Below, in pieces: positions 1 through 7,584 of a stretch of DNA of 64,000 nucleotides. Below the pieces are notes generated by a model. The model ran no database searches, was not told the origin of the DNA, and saw nothing but the letters and a program-made list of their open reading frames with translations. Made by a program: the position numbers and the translations under genes. Source of the DNA: Prado023 sp963753075 (lineage in GTDB: Bacteria; Actinomycetota; Actinomycetes; S36-B12; CAIYMF01); the NCBI GenBank assembly GCA_963753075.1, contig CAVWAR010000017.1, forward strand, positions 62,001-126,000. Reading direction: 5' to 3'. How positions within the stretch are numbered: the first letter of the stretch is position 1; the number at the start of each line of letters is the position of its first letter.

Positions 1-255
1 CACGAGCAGCGCTGAACCGGCGAAGATGGCCAGCTTCTCCCACGAGGTCGCGCTCTGCGAGCCAAGCGAGCTGAGCTCCCAGTCCGCGAGCCACACGGCG
101 CCGACGAATCCGATGGCTCCCGCGATCACAGACCGCCCCACGCCACGGCGAACCCCGAGAAGCCGGCTGGTCAGCCACCCGGTGATCGCGACGAAGATGC
201 CGACCAGGACCAGGACGACGATGGCGCTGACCCAGCCGGGCAGCGTGCTGTCCAT
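1..255 (-). CDS. membrane protein, N-terminal fragment (runs off the window)
   Basis: An open frame starts at an ATG read leftward from 255 and runs off the left edge, giving 85 residues. It begins with MDSTLPGWVSAIVVLVLVG, a clear membrane segment at about residues 8-30, followed by a short basic stretch (SRLLGVRRGVGRS) and a second hydrophobic segment around 42-56. The pattern of a hydrophobic helix plus an LLGVRxG element recalls the N-terminal membrane region of some actinobacterial ABC1/UbiB-type kinase-like proteins, but no kinase motif lies inside the window, so this is only a suggestion. The gene is divergent from the hydrolase at 432. Confidence 0.55.
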   Translation of the reverse strand, partial: MDSTLPGWVSAIVVLVLVGIFVAITGWLTSRLLGVRRGVGRSVIAGAIGFVGAVWLADWELSSLGSQSATSWEKLAIFAGSALLV

Positions 256-358
256 CCGTCGCCCCTCTCTGCTCGGGCCAGCCACCGGTGCGGGCGGCCA
301 TGGGTTTGCTCGCCGGATGCTAGCGGGTTCGTGCCACGGGGCAAGCAGGTGCAGCGAC

Positions 359-381
359 CAGGGGTCCCGACGGGACCCCTG
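359..381. other. perfect 10-bp hairpin in the divergent intergenic region
   Basis: CAGGGGTCCC (359-368) is followed by loop GAC and the exact complement GGGACCCCTG (372-381). It lies 50 bases before the hydrolase start and about 100 bases upstream of the divergent gene, so it ends neither gene. It could be an operator, a 5' leader hairpin or a terminator for some other transcript. The intergenic region otherwise shows nothing clear. Confidence 0.45.
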
Positions 382-431
382 AGAGCGACGGAGCGTTCTC
401 TGCGCCGGGGACCGCGTGCGAGACTTCCCCG

Positions 432-1493
432 ATGTCCTCGCCGCCCCCGCCCGAGCCGCCAGCGCGGCGTCGCCACCCGATCCGGACCGTGCTGCTGGTG
501 CTGATCGGCGTGGTCGTTGCCGTCGTTGTCCTGGTCGGGTTCACGCCCCTCTTCGACGCTCGCCTCGACAGTGATCCGGACCCGGCCGGTGACTACGCCG
601 TGGCCGTGGAGCGGGCTGCTGGCCTGAGCGCAGCGGACGGTCCGGACGTGAATCCCGAGTGCACCTCCCGGGTCCTCGACCACGGCGAGCGCGCCGACCG
701 ATCCGTGGTCCTGCTGCACGGCTACACCAACTGCCCTGCTCAGTTCTCGGTGGTGGCCGACGCCTACTTCGACGCCGGGTACAACGTGGTGCTCGCCCGC
801 ATCCCGCAGCACGGGATGGCTGACCGACTGACCACGGACCTGTCGTACCTCACGCCGGGCGCCCTGGCGACCCTGGCTGACGAGTCGGTGGACATCGCCG
901 CCGGGCTGGGGGAGCGGGTCAGCGTCGTTGGGCTCTCGGCCGGGGGGACTCTGGCTGCCTGGCTCGCAGCCGAGCGGAGCGATGTCGCCGAGGTGGCGCT
1001 GATGGCACCCCTGATGGTCCCGAAGGTCCTGCCGGAGGTCACGGTCGGCCCGGTGGCCAGGTTCAGCAAGGTGATTCCTGACATCTACCTCTGGTGGGAC
1101 AACAGCCTCAAGGAGTCGCTGGCCAGCCCGCCGTATGCCTATCCGCGCTACTCGGTGCACTCCCTGGGTGCCCTGCTCGCCGTCGGGCGTGATGCGCAGC
1201 GCGACCCCATCCGGGAGGTCCCGCTGGAGCGCATGGTCGTGGTCACCAATGAGAACGATGCGGCCGTGAGCAACGCGGCGGTGGGCCGGCTCGTGGACAG
1301 GCTCGGGCAGGGGGCGCAGGAGCGGGTGGAGCACGTCTTCACCGAGGACCTGGGCTACAAGCACGACATCATCGACCCCGAGGGAGAGAACGTCGAGGAC
1401 CTCGACGCCATCTATGGAGTGCTTGGTCCGATCCTGGGCATCCCGGGGCTGCAGGAGGAGCTGCGGGAGAGCCGCGTGATCAACAACTCGTGA
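432..1493 (+). CDS. membrane-anchored alpha/beta hydrolase
   Basis: A 353-residue alpha/beta-hydrolase fold protein. A short proline/arginine-rich cytoplasmic end (1-17) leads into one membrane helix (about 18-40), so the catalytic domain is probably outside the cell. The core shows LLHGYTNCP (oxyanion-loop region, 94-102), the nucleophile elbow GLSAGG with Ser169, a likely acid Asp276 in VTNENDAA and a likely base His311 in YKHDII, in the usual order. The family includes carboxylesterases and lipases; the substrate cannot be read from the sequence. It is a single gene, divergent from the membrane protein at 1-255. The ATG at 432 is chosen because it precedes the membrane anchor; GAGACT lies 6 bases upstream and could be a weak -10 of a leaderless transcript. 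Confidence 0.85.
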   Translation: MSSPPPPEPPARRRHPIRTVLLVLIGVVVAVVVLVGFTPLFDARLDSDPDPAGDYAVAVERAAGLSAADGPDVNPECTSRVLDHGERADRSVVLLHGYTNCPAQFSVVADAYFDAGYNVVLARIPQHGMADRLTTDLSYLTPGALATLADESVDIAAGLGERVSVVGLSAGGTLAAWLAAERSDVAEVALMAPLMVPKVLPEVTVGPVARFSKVIPDIYLWWDNSLKESLASPPYAYPRYSVHSLGALLAVGRDAQRDPIREVPLERMVVVTNENDAAVSNAAVGRLVDRLGQGAQERVEHVFTEDLGYKHDIIDPEGENVEDLDAIYGVLGPILGIPGLQEELRESRVINNS

Positions 1494-1496
1494 CTT

Positions 1497-1553
1497 GATG
1501 TCACCAGATGTCACGCATGGTGACTGTTTTCGGCGACGCAATTGTGACGTGAT
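1497..1553 (+). promoter_or_regulatory. phased GTCAC/GTGAC half-sites upstream of the small unknown gene
   Basis: GATGTCAC occurs at 1497-1504 and again at 1507-1514. The core GTCAC therefore starts at 1500 and 1510, and its inverted form GTGAC starts at 1520, exactly one helical turn apart. A further GTGACGTGAT lies at 1544-1553, just before the ribosome site GGGAGG at 1555-1560. Repeats spaced by 10 bp and ending at a start codon are typical of an operator bound by a cooperative regulator; the regulator is unknown. Confidence 0.4.
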
Positions 1554-1565
1554 CGGGAGGTGCCG

Positions 1566-2033
1566 ATGATGGTGCTGCCGCCCCAAGCGCGTCACTCTGG
1601 GGGTGGAAGGACGGTGCGGACCATGAGCATGACAACAACAGCACGACCCACGTCGCAGGAGTCGCTCGACCGCCTGGTCCGGTGCTCCTCGCAGGACGCC
1701 GGCACTGCCCGGTGGTGGACCTGCCTGTCCCACAGTCTCGACGACCTCCACCTCGAGCTCATGTCCGGGGACGTCGAGGGACTTGCTGCGCAGGTCATCG
1801 AGGACGCTCCCGAACTTGGCGCAGCCGCCACCCGGCTTCCCACCCTGGACGCCCGGGCTCGGGCTGAGCTCACCGAGCTGAGGGCGCTGGTGGCTCAGCA
1901 CTACGGTGTGCCGGCGCTGGTCGCGGAGATCCGTGCGGCCACCGAGGCGCTCCTCAGGCGGGTGCGCACGCTCTACCGGCTGTCCGACGACCTGCTGCTC
2001 GACGCCTACGAGCGGGACTTCGGCGGGGAGTGA
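1566..2033 (+). CDS. small helical protein of unknown function
   Basis: About 155 residues that I do not recognise. The central and C-terminal parts look almost entirely helical and acidic, with a leucine/alanine-rich segment (EIRAATEALLRRVRTLYRL) that could form a coiled coil, and a region reading WWTCLSHSLDDLHLEL. There is no signal peptide, membrane helix or known metal motif. GGGAGG at 1555-1560 places the start at ATG 1566 or 1569; a third option is ATG 1623 behind GGAAGG, giving a shorter protein beginning MSMTTTARPTSQ. The phased half-sites immediately upstream suggest tight control, possibly autoregulation. Codon use matches the neighbouring genes. Confidence 0.6.
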   Translation: MMVLPPQARHSGGGRTVRTMSMTTTARPTSQESLDRLVRCSSQDAGTARWWTCLSHSLDDLHLELMSGDVEGLAAQVIEDAPELGAAATRLPTLDARARAELTELRALVAQHYGVPALVAEIRAATEALLRRVRTLYRLSDDLLLDAYERDFGGE

Positions 2034-2197
2034 GCACGGGCAGCAACGCGCGCGCCGGCTGGAGGTGACGGCGCCTGATCTGAGAGTCCTCGAGCCGATC
2101 GGCTGGGGTCGGTCAGACGAGGGGTTGTCGCTGGCGTTCAGACGGGAGCTCCCGAGTGGTTCGCCGCGGGCTGACGGGCTGGAGGCGGAGTCCGCGC

Positions 2198-2203
2198 TAT
2201 CGT
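2198..2203 (+). promoter_or_regulatory. -10 hexamer TATCGT, leaderless start of the metallophosphoesterase
   Basis: TATCGT ends 7 bases before ATG 2211, and there is no Shine-Dalgarno sequence in between. Transcription would start at or next to the start codon. Confidence 0.45.
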
Positions 2204-2210
2204 CGGAACC

Positions 2211-3425
2211 ATGAGCAGACGACCGGGTGGCGCGCCGGCACTCCTGGTCGCGGTTGTCGCGGCGGCCGCGCTCGCGGTGCCCGTGCCCGGAGTCGGCGCG
2301 CCCGTGCCGCCCGCTGGGGTGGCAACGCCGGCCGCCGTGTCCGCGGCCGACGCAGGCGATGCGCATGTGGTTGCGGTCGGGGACATCGCCGCCTACACCG
2401 GGCTGGACGACGCCATTGCCGACCTGGTTGCGGGGCTGAGCCCCGAGTCGCTGCTGCTGCTCGGGGACATCGCCTACCCCAGTGGAAGCACCGAGGACTT
2501 CGATCGCTGGTTCGCCCCCGACTGGGCGAGGTTCTCCGGCATCTGGATGCCTGTCCCGGGCAACCACGAGTACCGGACCGACGGCGTCGCTGGCTACCGC
2601 AGCTTCTTCGATGTGCCGACCGGGCCGTTGTACTCGACGGCGCGGGTCGGGGCCTGGCGGGTCATCGGACTCGACAGCGAGACGCCGACCAGCGCAGCGC
2701 AGCTCGACTGGCTGCGATCGACCCTTGCCGCCCACGACGGCGAGCCGACCCTGGTCATGTGGCACCGACCGCGGTACTCATCCGGCCAGCACGGTGATCA
2801 GGGCGACATGGATGCGCTGTGGGATGTGGTTGCCGCCGACCCCGATGTCCAACTCGCCCTCTGGGGCCATGACCACGACTACGAGCGGATGGCTGTCCCC
2901 GTCGCCGGCCGGGCGCCACTGACCGCGATGGTGGTGGGAACCGGAGGTGGAGAGCTGCGATCGACACCGGTGCTGCGGACCCGGCCATGGCGGGAGTTCT
3001 ACGTCGACGGGACGACCGGGGTGCTCGACCTCCGCCTGGGCGCGACGTCCTTCTCATGGTCCTTCATCGATGTCGACGGCCGGACGCTGGACAGCGGATC
3101 GCAAGCGATCGCACAGCAAATCGCACAGCCGCAGCCACCGCCGATCGCGCAGCCACAGCGGCGGGCGTCTGTGAAGGTACGAGCGGTCAAGTCGAGGTCC
3201 AAGCTGCGGGTCAACGTCAACCCCAACCGGGGGTCGCGGTACTGGACCTTCAAGGTCAAGCGCAAGCGCGCAGACGGGACGTGGGCGGGCAAGGGCACCT
3301 ACCGCACACGCCGGGCGGCCGAGACCCGGACGATCAACCTCCCCAAGGGTACGTACCGAGTGCGGGTCAGGCCGAAGTTCGGCCACCTGGGCACGCTCTC
3401 GAGGAGTGTGACCCTCAGGCGGTAG
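2211..3425 (+). CDS. secreted metallophosphoesterase (purple acid phosphatase-like)
   Basis: A 404-residue protein with an N-terminal signal peptide (hydrophobic run about 10-30, then an Ala/Pro/Val-rich stretch). The calcineurin-like metal motifs appear in order: VGDIA, GDIAYPS, GNHEY, MWHRPRYS and GHDHDYER, which supply the Asp, Asn and His ligands of a two-metal centre. The order and spacing fit a purple acid phosphatase-like phosphomonoesterase, though the usual YxxG tyrosine is not obvious. The last 80 or so residues are very basic (RTRRAAETRTINLPKG) and repeat-like, as in C-terminal beta domains of secreted actinobacterial enzymes. Phosphate scavenging outside the cell is the likely role. 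The gene converges on marR with a 5-bp gap and no obvious terminator. Confidence 0.85.
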   Translation: MSRRPGGAPALLVAVVAAAALAVPVPGVGAPVPPAGVATPAAVSAADAGDAHVVAVGDIAAYTGLDDAIADLVAGLSPESLLLLGDIAYPSGSTEDFDRWFAPDWARFSGIWMPVPGNHEYRTDGVAGYRSFFDVPTGPLYSTARVGAWRVIGLDSETPTSAAQLDWLRSTLAAHDGEPTLVMWHRPRYSSGQHGDQGDMDALWDVVAADPDVQLALWGHDHDYERMAVPVAGRAPLTAMVVGTGGGELRSTPVLRTRPWREFYVDGTTGVLDLRLGATSFSWSFIDVDGRTLDSGSQAIAQQIAQPQPPPIAQPQRRASVKVRAVKSRSKLRVNVNPNRGSRYWTFKVKRKRADGTWAGKGTYRTRRAAETRTINLPKGTYRVRVRPKFGHLGTLSRSVTLRR

Positions 3426-3430
3426 CCCGG

Positions 3431-3988
3431 TTACGTCGAGTCGTGCACACGCTGGATCGCTGCGGCGATCACGGCGTCACCTCGGGCCTCGATGGTGGTG
3501 CTGAACCGCTCGACCAGATCGGCGAACGTACTCAGCTCCGTGGCGGTCCACTCGGCGAGGAACGCATCCATGACCCAGCCGCGGATCGTTGCACTCTGCT
3601 CGACCACGGCACGGCCGGTCTCGCTCAGGTGCACGACTGTGCGCCGCCGGTCGGTCTGGTGGGGGCTGCGCGTGACCAGGCCTTCAGCCTCAGCATCGGC
3701 GAGCAGGCGGCTGGCGGTCGAGGGCTCCAGGTTCAGCGCGGCCGCGACATCCTTGACGGTGACCGGCTCGGCCGGGTCGTTGAGACTCTCGAGGTCGGCG
3801 ATGGACAGGCACGCTCCGATCTTGGCCACGTCCACGGTGCGGCCAAGGGCGGGGATGGGCACTTCAGCGGTCTGCGGACGGACAACCGTGCGCCGCATCC
3901 GCAGCAGTGCGCGGTCCAGGCGCTCGATCAGCGCGGCGTCGTGACTGCGCATGCCGAAAGCAGCCTCGATCCTGCCCTGATTGTCCAT
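3431..3988 (-). CDS. MarR-family transcriptional regulator
   Basis: A 185-residue MarR-type winged-helix regulator beginning MDNQGRIEAAF. The helix-turn-helix reads VTVKDVAAALNLEPSTASRL, followed by the wing TRSPHQTDRRRTVVHLS with the family's Asp-Arg-Arg signature. The gene is transcribed away from the MMPL transporter across a 129-bp gap that holds two identical-pattern operators, which fits the common arrangement of a MarR repressor controlling its own gene and a neighbouring efflux pump. The open frame continues far upstream opposite the MMPL gene; that extension is an antisense artefact of high GC, and ATG 3988 gives a protein of normal MarR size. Confidence 0.9.
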   Translation of the reverse strand: MDNQGRIEAAFGMRSHDAALIERLDRALLRMRRTVVRPQTAEVPIPALGRTVDVAKIGACLSIADLESLNDPAEPVTVKDVAAALNLEPSTASRLLADAEAEGLVTRSPHQTDRRRTVVHLSETGRAVVEQSATIRGWVMDAFLAEWTATELSTFADLVERFSTTIEARGDAVIAAAIQRVHDST

Positions 3989-4036
3989 TGCTCCTGTGCC
4001 TCCCCGGACGGCGGCCCCGCGCGCGCCGCGTTTGCG

Positions 4037-4084
4037 TGTGTGACACATGTTATCTAGCATCGGCGGAGTTGCATGTGGGGCACA
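4037..4084. promoter_or_regulatory. twin TGTG-N3-CACA operator sites between marR and the MMPL gene
   Basis: TGTGTGACACA (4037-4047) and TGTGGGGCACA (4074-4084) share the pattern TGTG-N3-CACA and lie 37 bp apart on the same face-to-face axis. The first is a 5-1-5 palindrome. Both sit in the only intergenic space between the divergent regulator and transporter genes. They are the natural candidates for MarR dimer binding. Confidence 0.55.
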
Positions 4085-4117
4085 CGTACCTGCCGCACTA
4101 TAGCTGAGGGAGTAATC

Positions 4118-6478
4118 GTGGGACCACTGTCGAGGTGGGCGGTCAACCGCCCGTGGCGCGCTCTGGGTGTCTGGCTGCTGATGGCCGTGATCATCGGCTT
4201 CTCGGCTGTTCGGTTGGGCGGGTCGTACAACGACTCGTTCGAGCTTCCGGACACCGAGTCCGCAGCTGCGCAGGAGCTGCTCTCGCAGGTTCCGGGCGTG
4301 GAGGATTCGCTCACCGAGGCCACCGTCAAGGTGGTCTGGAGCCCCGAGGCGGGCGCGGCCACCGACCCGGAGACCCAGGCGGCAGCCACAGAGCTGCTCA
4401 CCGAGATGGCGGCCATCCCGTCGGTGACCTGTGTCGTGACCCCCTACGGAGAGCCGCTGGGGAATGCTTGCCCTGACCCGGCTGCCCAGCCGGGCGCGGG
4501 CCAGGCCGAAGGTGGTGCGGGCGAGGAGGGCCAGGAGCCGGGGGCGGGCGCAGCTGCACCGCCCTCGCCGGAGCAGGCCAAGGTCCTGGCCGGCATCGGC
4601 CCTGCCGGGATCAGCGTGGATGAGTCCGTGGCCTACGCCAGCGTGACCTTCGGCGCTCCCGTGGGGGAGATCCCGCTGGCGGACGTCGATGCCGTGCTGG
4701 AGGCCACCGAGGCTGCCAATGGTGTGGACGGTCTGCAGGTCGGCGCCAGCGGTCAGGCCCTCGAGGCCGCCGCACAGGAGCCACCGGCCAGCGAGGGGAT
4801 CGGTGTCGCAGTGGCTCTGCTCATCCTGCTCTTCGCCTTCGGCTCCCTGATCGGGGCACTGCTGCCGATCGGGACCGCGCTGCTGTCGCTGGCACTTGGC
4901 CAGGCCCTGGTCCTGGTCACAGCCAGCTACCTCACCGTGGCTACGTTCGCCCCCACGCTGGCCGCGATGATCGGCCTCGGTGTCGGCATCGACTACTCGT
5001 TGTTCGTGATCAACCGCTACAAGCAGGCCCTGGAAGCCGGCCGTGAGCCTCGCGCCGCGGTGATGGAGTCGGTACGCACCGCCGGGCGAGCGGTGTTGTT
5101 CGCCGCCTTCACCGTGATGATCGCCCTGAGCGGTCTGTTCGTGATCGGGTTCGACTTCTTCAACGGGCTCGCGGTGGCCTCGATCGCCACCGTGGCCATG
5201 ATGCTCATCGGTGCCACGTTCCTGCTGCCAGCCATTCTGGCGCTCCTGGGCCGTCGGGCCTTCGCGGTGCGCATGCCCTGGGCTCGCAAGCCGAAGGTGC
5301 ACAACCCGGCCGGGTCCGGGTTCGCCCGCTACGGCCGCTGGCTGCAGAGCCACTACCGGGTCGTCGGTGCTCTCGCCCTGCTCGTGATGCTCGTGATCGC
5401 AGCCCCGGTGGCTACCATGCGGCTCGGCTTCACCGACGACGGTGGGCGCCCCGAGGGCAGTGCCCCACGGATCGCCTACGACCTCGTGGGCGAGGGCTTC
5501 GGTCCCGGCCTGAACGGTCCGTTGCTCGTGACCGCGGAGACCGCAGAGCCGGGCGACAATGCAGCCGTCGCCGAGCTTGCCGGCGCGTTGTCGGCCGATC
5601 CGGGGGTGGCCGCGGCGATCCCGCTGCCGATGTCCCCGGAGGCCACAGTGACCGCCGTCCAGGTGATCCCGCTGACGTCGCCGCAGGAGGTGGAGACCGA
5701 GGCGACCCTCGTGCGCATCCGCAGTGACATCATCCCCTCGGTGGAGACGGCCACCGGGCTCACTGCCTTCGTCGGCGGCCTGCTGGCGATCACCTCGGAC
5801 TTCACGACGGTGCTCTCCGACGCTCTGCCGTTGTTCCTGCTGGTGGTGATCGGCTTCGGCTTCCTCGCACTCGTGCTGCTGTTCCGCTCGATATTGGTTC
5901 CCCTGACCGGGGTCGTGACCAGCCTGCTGTCCATGGCTGCGGCGATGGGCCTGACCGTCGCGGTCTTCCAGTGGGGGTGGCTCTCCGACGTGTTCGGGGT
6001 CTCCAGCACCGGCCCGATCATGCCGTTCCTGCCGATCATGGTGTTCGCCATCCTCTTCGGACTGTCGATGGACTACCAGGTCTTCCTCGTCAGCCGGATG
6101 CAGGAGGAGTGGGGCCACACTCATGACAACGACAAGTCGGTTCGCCGTGGGCTGGCCGCCTCCGGACGTGTGGTCATGATCGCCGCGGCCATCATGATCA
6201 GCGTCTTCTCGGCCTTCGTGCTGGACAGCGACCCGACCATCAAGCTGTTCGGCCTCGCGCTGGCATCGGCGGTCCTGTTCGACGCCTTCGTGATCCGGCT
6301 GATCATCGTCCCGTCGGTGATGTACCAGCTCGGACGCGCCAACTGGTGGCTGCCCGGTTGGCTGGGCAGGATCCTGCCCAACGTCTCAGTCGAGTCCGAG
6401 GAGGATGTGGCCTTCGAGGATGCCGAGATCGACGACATCCCGGAGCCTGAGCAGGTTGCCCCGCCGGCGATGCGCTGA
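4118..6478 (+). CDS. MMPL-family RND transporter
   Basis: A 786-residue RND-superfamily transporter of the MMPL type. It has one N-terminal helix, a large external domain with a Gly/Ala/Glu-rich low-complexity insert (about residues 125-150), a five-helix bundle, a second external domain and a second helix bundle. The proton-relay Asp-Tyr pairs are visible in GVGIDYSLFVINR (Asp292-Tyr293) and LSMDYQVFLVSRM (Asp652-Tyr653). The family exports lipids, drugs or siderophore-like compounds; the substrate here is unknown. The start is GTG 4118, preceded by GAGGGAG at 4106-4112; the in-frame ATG at 4073 has no ribosome site and falls inside an operator. The divergent MarR gene is the likely regulator. 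Confidence 0.92.
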   Translation: MGPLSRWAVNRPWRALGVWLLMAVIIGFSAVRLGGSYNDSFELPDTESAAAQELLSQVPGVEDSLTEATVKVVWSPEAGAATDPETQAAATELLTEMAAIPSVTCVVTPYGEPLGNACPDPAAQPGAGQAEGGAGEEGQEPGAGAAAPPSPEQAKVLAGIGPAGISVDESVAYASVTFGAPVGEIPLADVDAVLEATEAANGVDGLQVGASGQALEAAAQEPPASEGIGVAVALLILLFAFGSLIGALLPIGTALLSLALGQALVLVTASYLTVATFAPTLAAMIGLGVGIDYSLFVINRYKQALEAGREPRAAVMESVRTAGRAVLFAAFTVMIALSGLFVIGFDFFNGLAVASIATVAMMLIGATFLLPAILALLGRRAFAVRMPWARKPKVHNPAGSGFARYGRWLQSHYRVVGALALLVMLVIAAPVATMRLGFTDDGGRPEGSAPRIAYDLVGEGFGPGLNGPLLVTAETAEPGDNAAVAELAGALSADPGVAAAIPLPMSPEATVTAVQVIPLTSPQEVETEATLVRIRSDIIPSVETATGLTAFVGGLLAITSDFTTVLSDALPLFLLVVIGFGFLALVLLFRSILVPLTGVVTSLLSMAAAMGLTVAVFQWGWLSDVFGVSSTGPIMPFLPIMVFAILFGLSMDYQVFLVSRMQEEWGHTHDNDKSVRRGLAASGRVVMIAAAIMISVFSAFVLDSDPTIKLFGLALASAVLFDAFVIRLIIVPSVMYQLGRANWWLPGWLGRILPNVSVESEEDVAFEDAEIDDIPEPEQVAPPAMR

Positions 6479-6490
6479 CCTGACCTGCAC

Positions 6491-6539
6491 GCTCGGCCAC
6501 CCCTTTCTGCAAATGTTTTGCAGGAAGGGGTGGCCGAGC
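6491..6539. terminator. 23-bp hairpin after the MMPL gene, possibly also a metal-regulator site
   Basis: Arms 6491-6513 and 6517-6539 form a 23-bp stem with a single G-T pair and a 3-base loop, starting 12 bases after the MMPL stop. The lower part (CTCGGCCACCCC) is a typical strong actinobacterial terminator stem without a T-run. The tip, CTGCAAATGTTTTGCAG, is A/T-rich and symmetrical, resembling Fur/Zur-type boxes, and lies 50 bases before the start of the metal-binding lipoprotein gene. Confidence 0.7.
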
Positions 6540-6588
6540 CTACGCTTGCGGAGGCCGGTCCGACGTGGACTGCCGGAGAGGAACTGGG

Positions 6589-7584
6589 ATGAGGATCATC
6601 GCGCTCTGTCTGGCTGGGGGGCTGGTGCTGACCGGCTGCAGCAGCTCATCGGACTCCTCATCGGGCGGCTCCGAGTCAGATGCCCTGCTGGTCGCCACCA
6701 CGGTGTCACCGTTGACCTCCATCGCGGCGAACATCGGCGGGGAGCTGGTCGATATCGAGGGGATCGTCCCGGAGGGCACCAACAGTCACACGTTCGAGCC
6801 GGCCCCGAGCGTGGCCGGGCTGCTCAGCGATGCCGACCTGATCCTGGTCAACGGGCTGAAGCTCGAGGACCCCACGCTGGCGCTCGCCGAGGCGAACAAG
6901 CGTCCGGAGACCGAGATCGTCGAGCTGGGCACCGAGGTCCTGCCCGAGTCGGACTACATCTACGACTTCTCCTTCCCCGAGGAGGAGGGCAAGCCGAACC
7001 CGCACCTGTGGACCGACCCGGTCTACGCAGGTGAGTACGCCACGCTCATGGCTGAGAAGTTCTCCGAACTGGACCCGGCCAACGCCGAGGTCTATCAGGC
7101 GAACCTCGGCGCCTACCTCGAACGGACCACGGAGCTGGCCGATGCGCTGGAGGCTGACCAGGCCAGCGTCCCCGGCGGCATCAAGCTCGTGACGTACCAC
7201 GACGCGTACGCCTACGTCGGGCAGCGGTACGGCTGGGAGGTCGTCGGCGCGATCCAGCCGAGCAACTTCGCCGAGCCCACCCCCTCGGAGGTCGCGGCGC
7301 TGATCGACCAGATCGAGGCTGAGGACGTCTCAGCCGTGTTCGGCTCCGAGGTCTTCCCGTCCCCGGTGCTCGAGGAGGTCGCCAACGAGACAGGTGCCCT
7401 GTACATCGACGACCTGCGCGACGACGACCTCCCGGGTGAGCCGGGGGACCCCGAGCACTCGTTCCTGAGCCTGATGCGCTTCGACTACGTGACGATCATC
7501 GAGGGGCTCGGCGGCCAGGCGCCCACCCTGCGGTCCCTGGACGTCTCGGACGTCGCCCCGGACCGAGCGACGTACCCGCAGTGA
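6589..7584 (+). CDS. metal ABC transporter substrate-binding lipoprotein (cluster A-I, Zn or Mn)
   Basis: A 331-residue lipoprotein that captures a divalent metal outside the membrane and passes it to the permease. The signal sequence ends in the lipobox LTGC, followed by a Ser/Gly-rich linker. The expected metal ligands can be read as His67 (NSHTFEP), His139 (NPHLWTD), His204 (TYHDAYAY) and an acidic residue at about 274-275 (YIDDLRDDD). A third histidine, rather than the glutamate seen in Mn-specific PsaA, resembles TroA/ZnuA, so zinc or mixed Zn/Mn specificity is more likely; this is inference. ATG 6589 is chosen because GGAGAGG precedes it at 6575-6581. It is the first gene of a three-gene operon with overlaps of 4 and 8 bases. 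Confidence 0.9.
   Translation: MRIIALCLAGGLVLTGCSSSSDSSSGGSESDALLVATTVSPLTSIAANIGGELVDIEGIVPEGTNSHTFEPAPSVAGLLSDADLILVNGLKLEDPTLALAEANKRPETEIVELGTEVLPESDYIYDFSFPEEEGKPNPHLWTDPVYAGEYATLMAEKFSELDPANAEVYQANLGAYLERTTELADALEADQASVPGGIKLVTYHDAYAYVGQRYGWEVVGAIQPSNFAEPTPSEVAALIDQIEAEDVSAVFGSEVFPSPVLEEVANETGALYIDDLRDDDLPGEPGDPEHSFLSLMRFDYVTIIEGLGGQAPTLRSLDVSDVAPDRATYPQ

Noticed and set aside
171..2765. An 864-codon minus-strand open frame across the hydrolase, small gene and metallophosphoesterase
   Set aside because: Composition is Arg/Gly/His/Pro-rich with no motifs; it is the antisense shadow of well-supported plus-strand genes in high-GC DNA.
3989..6124. A 700-codon upstream extension of the marR frame
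   Set aside because: It lies opposite the MMPL gene, has antisense-type composition, and the MarR protein is complete from ATG 3988.
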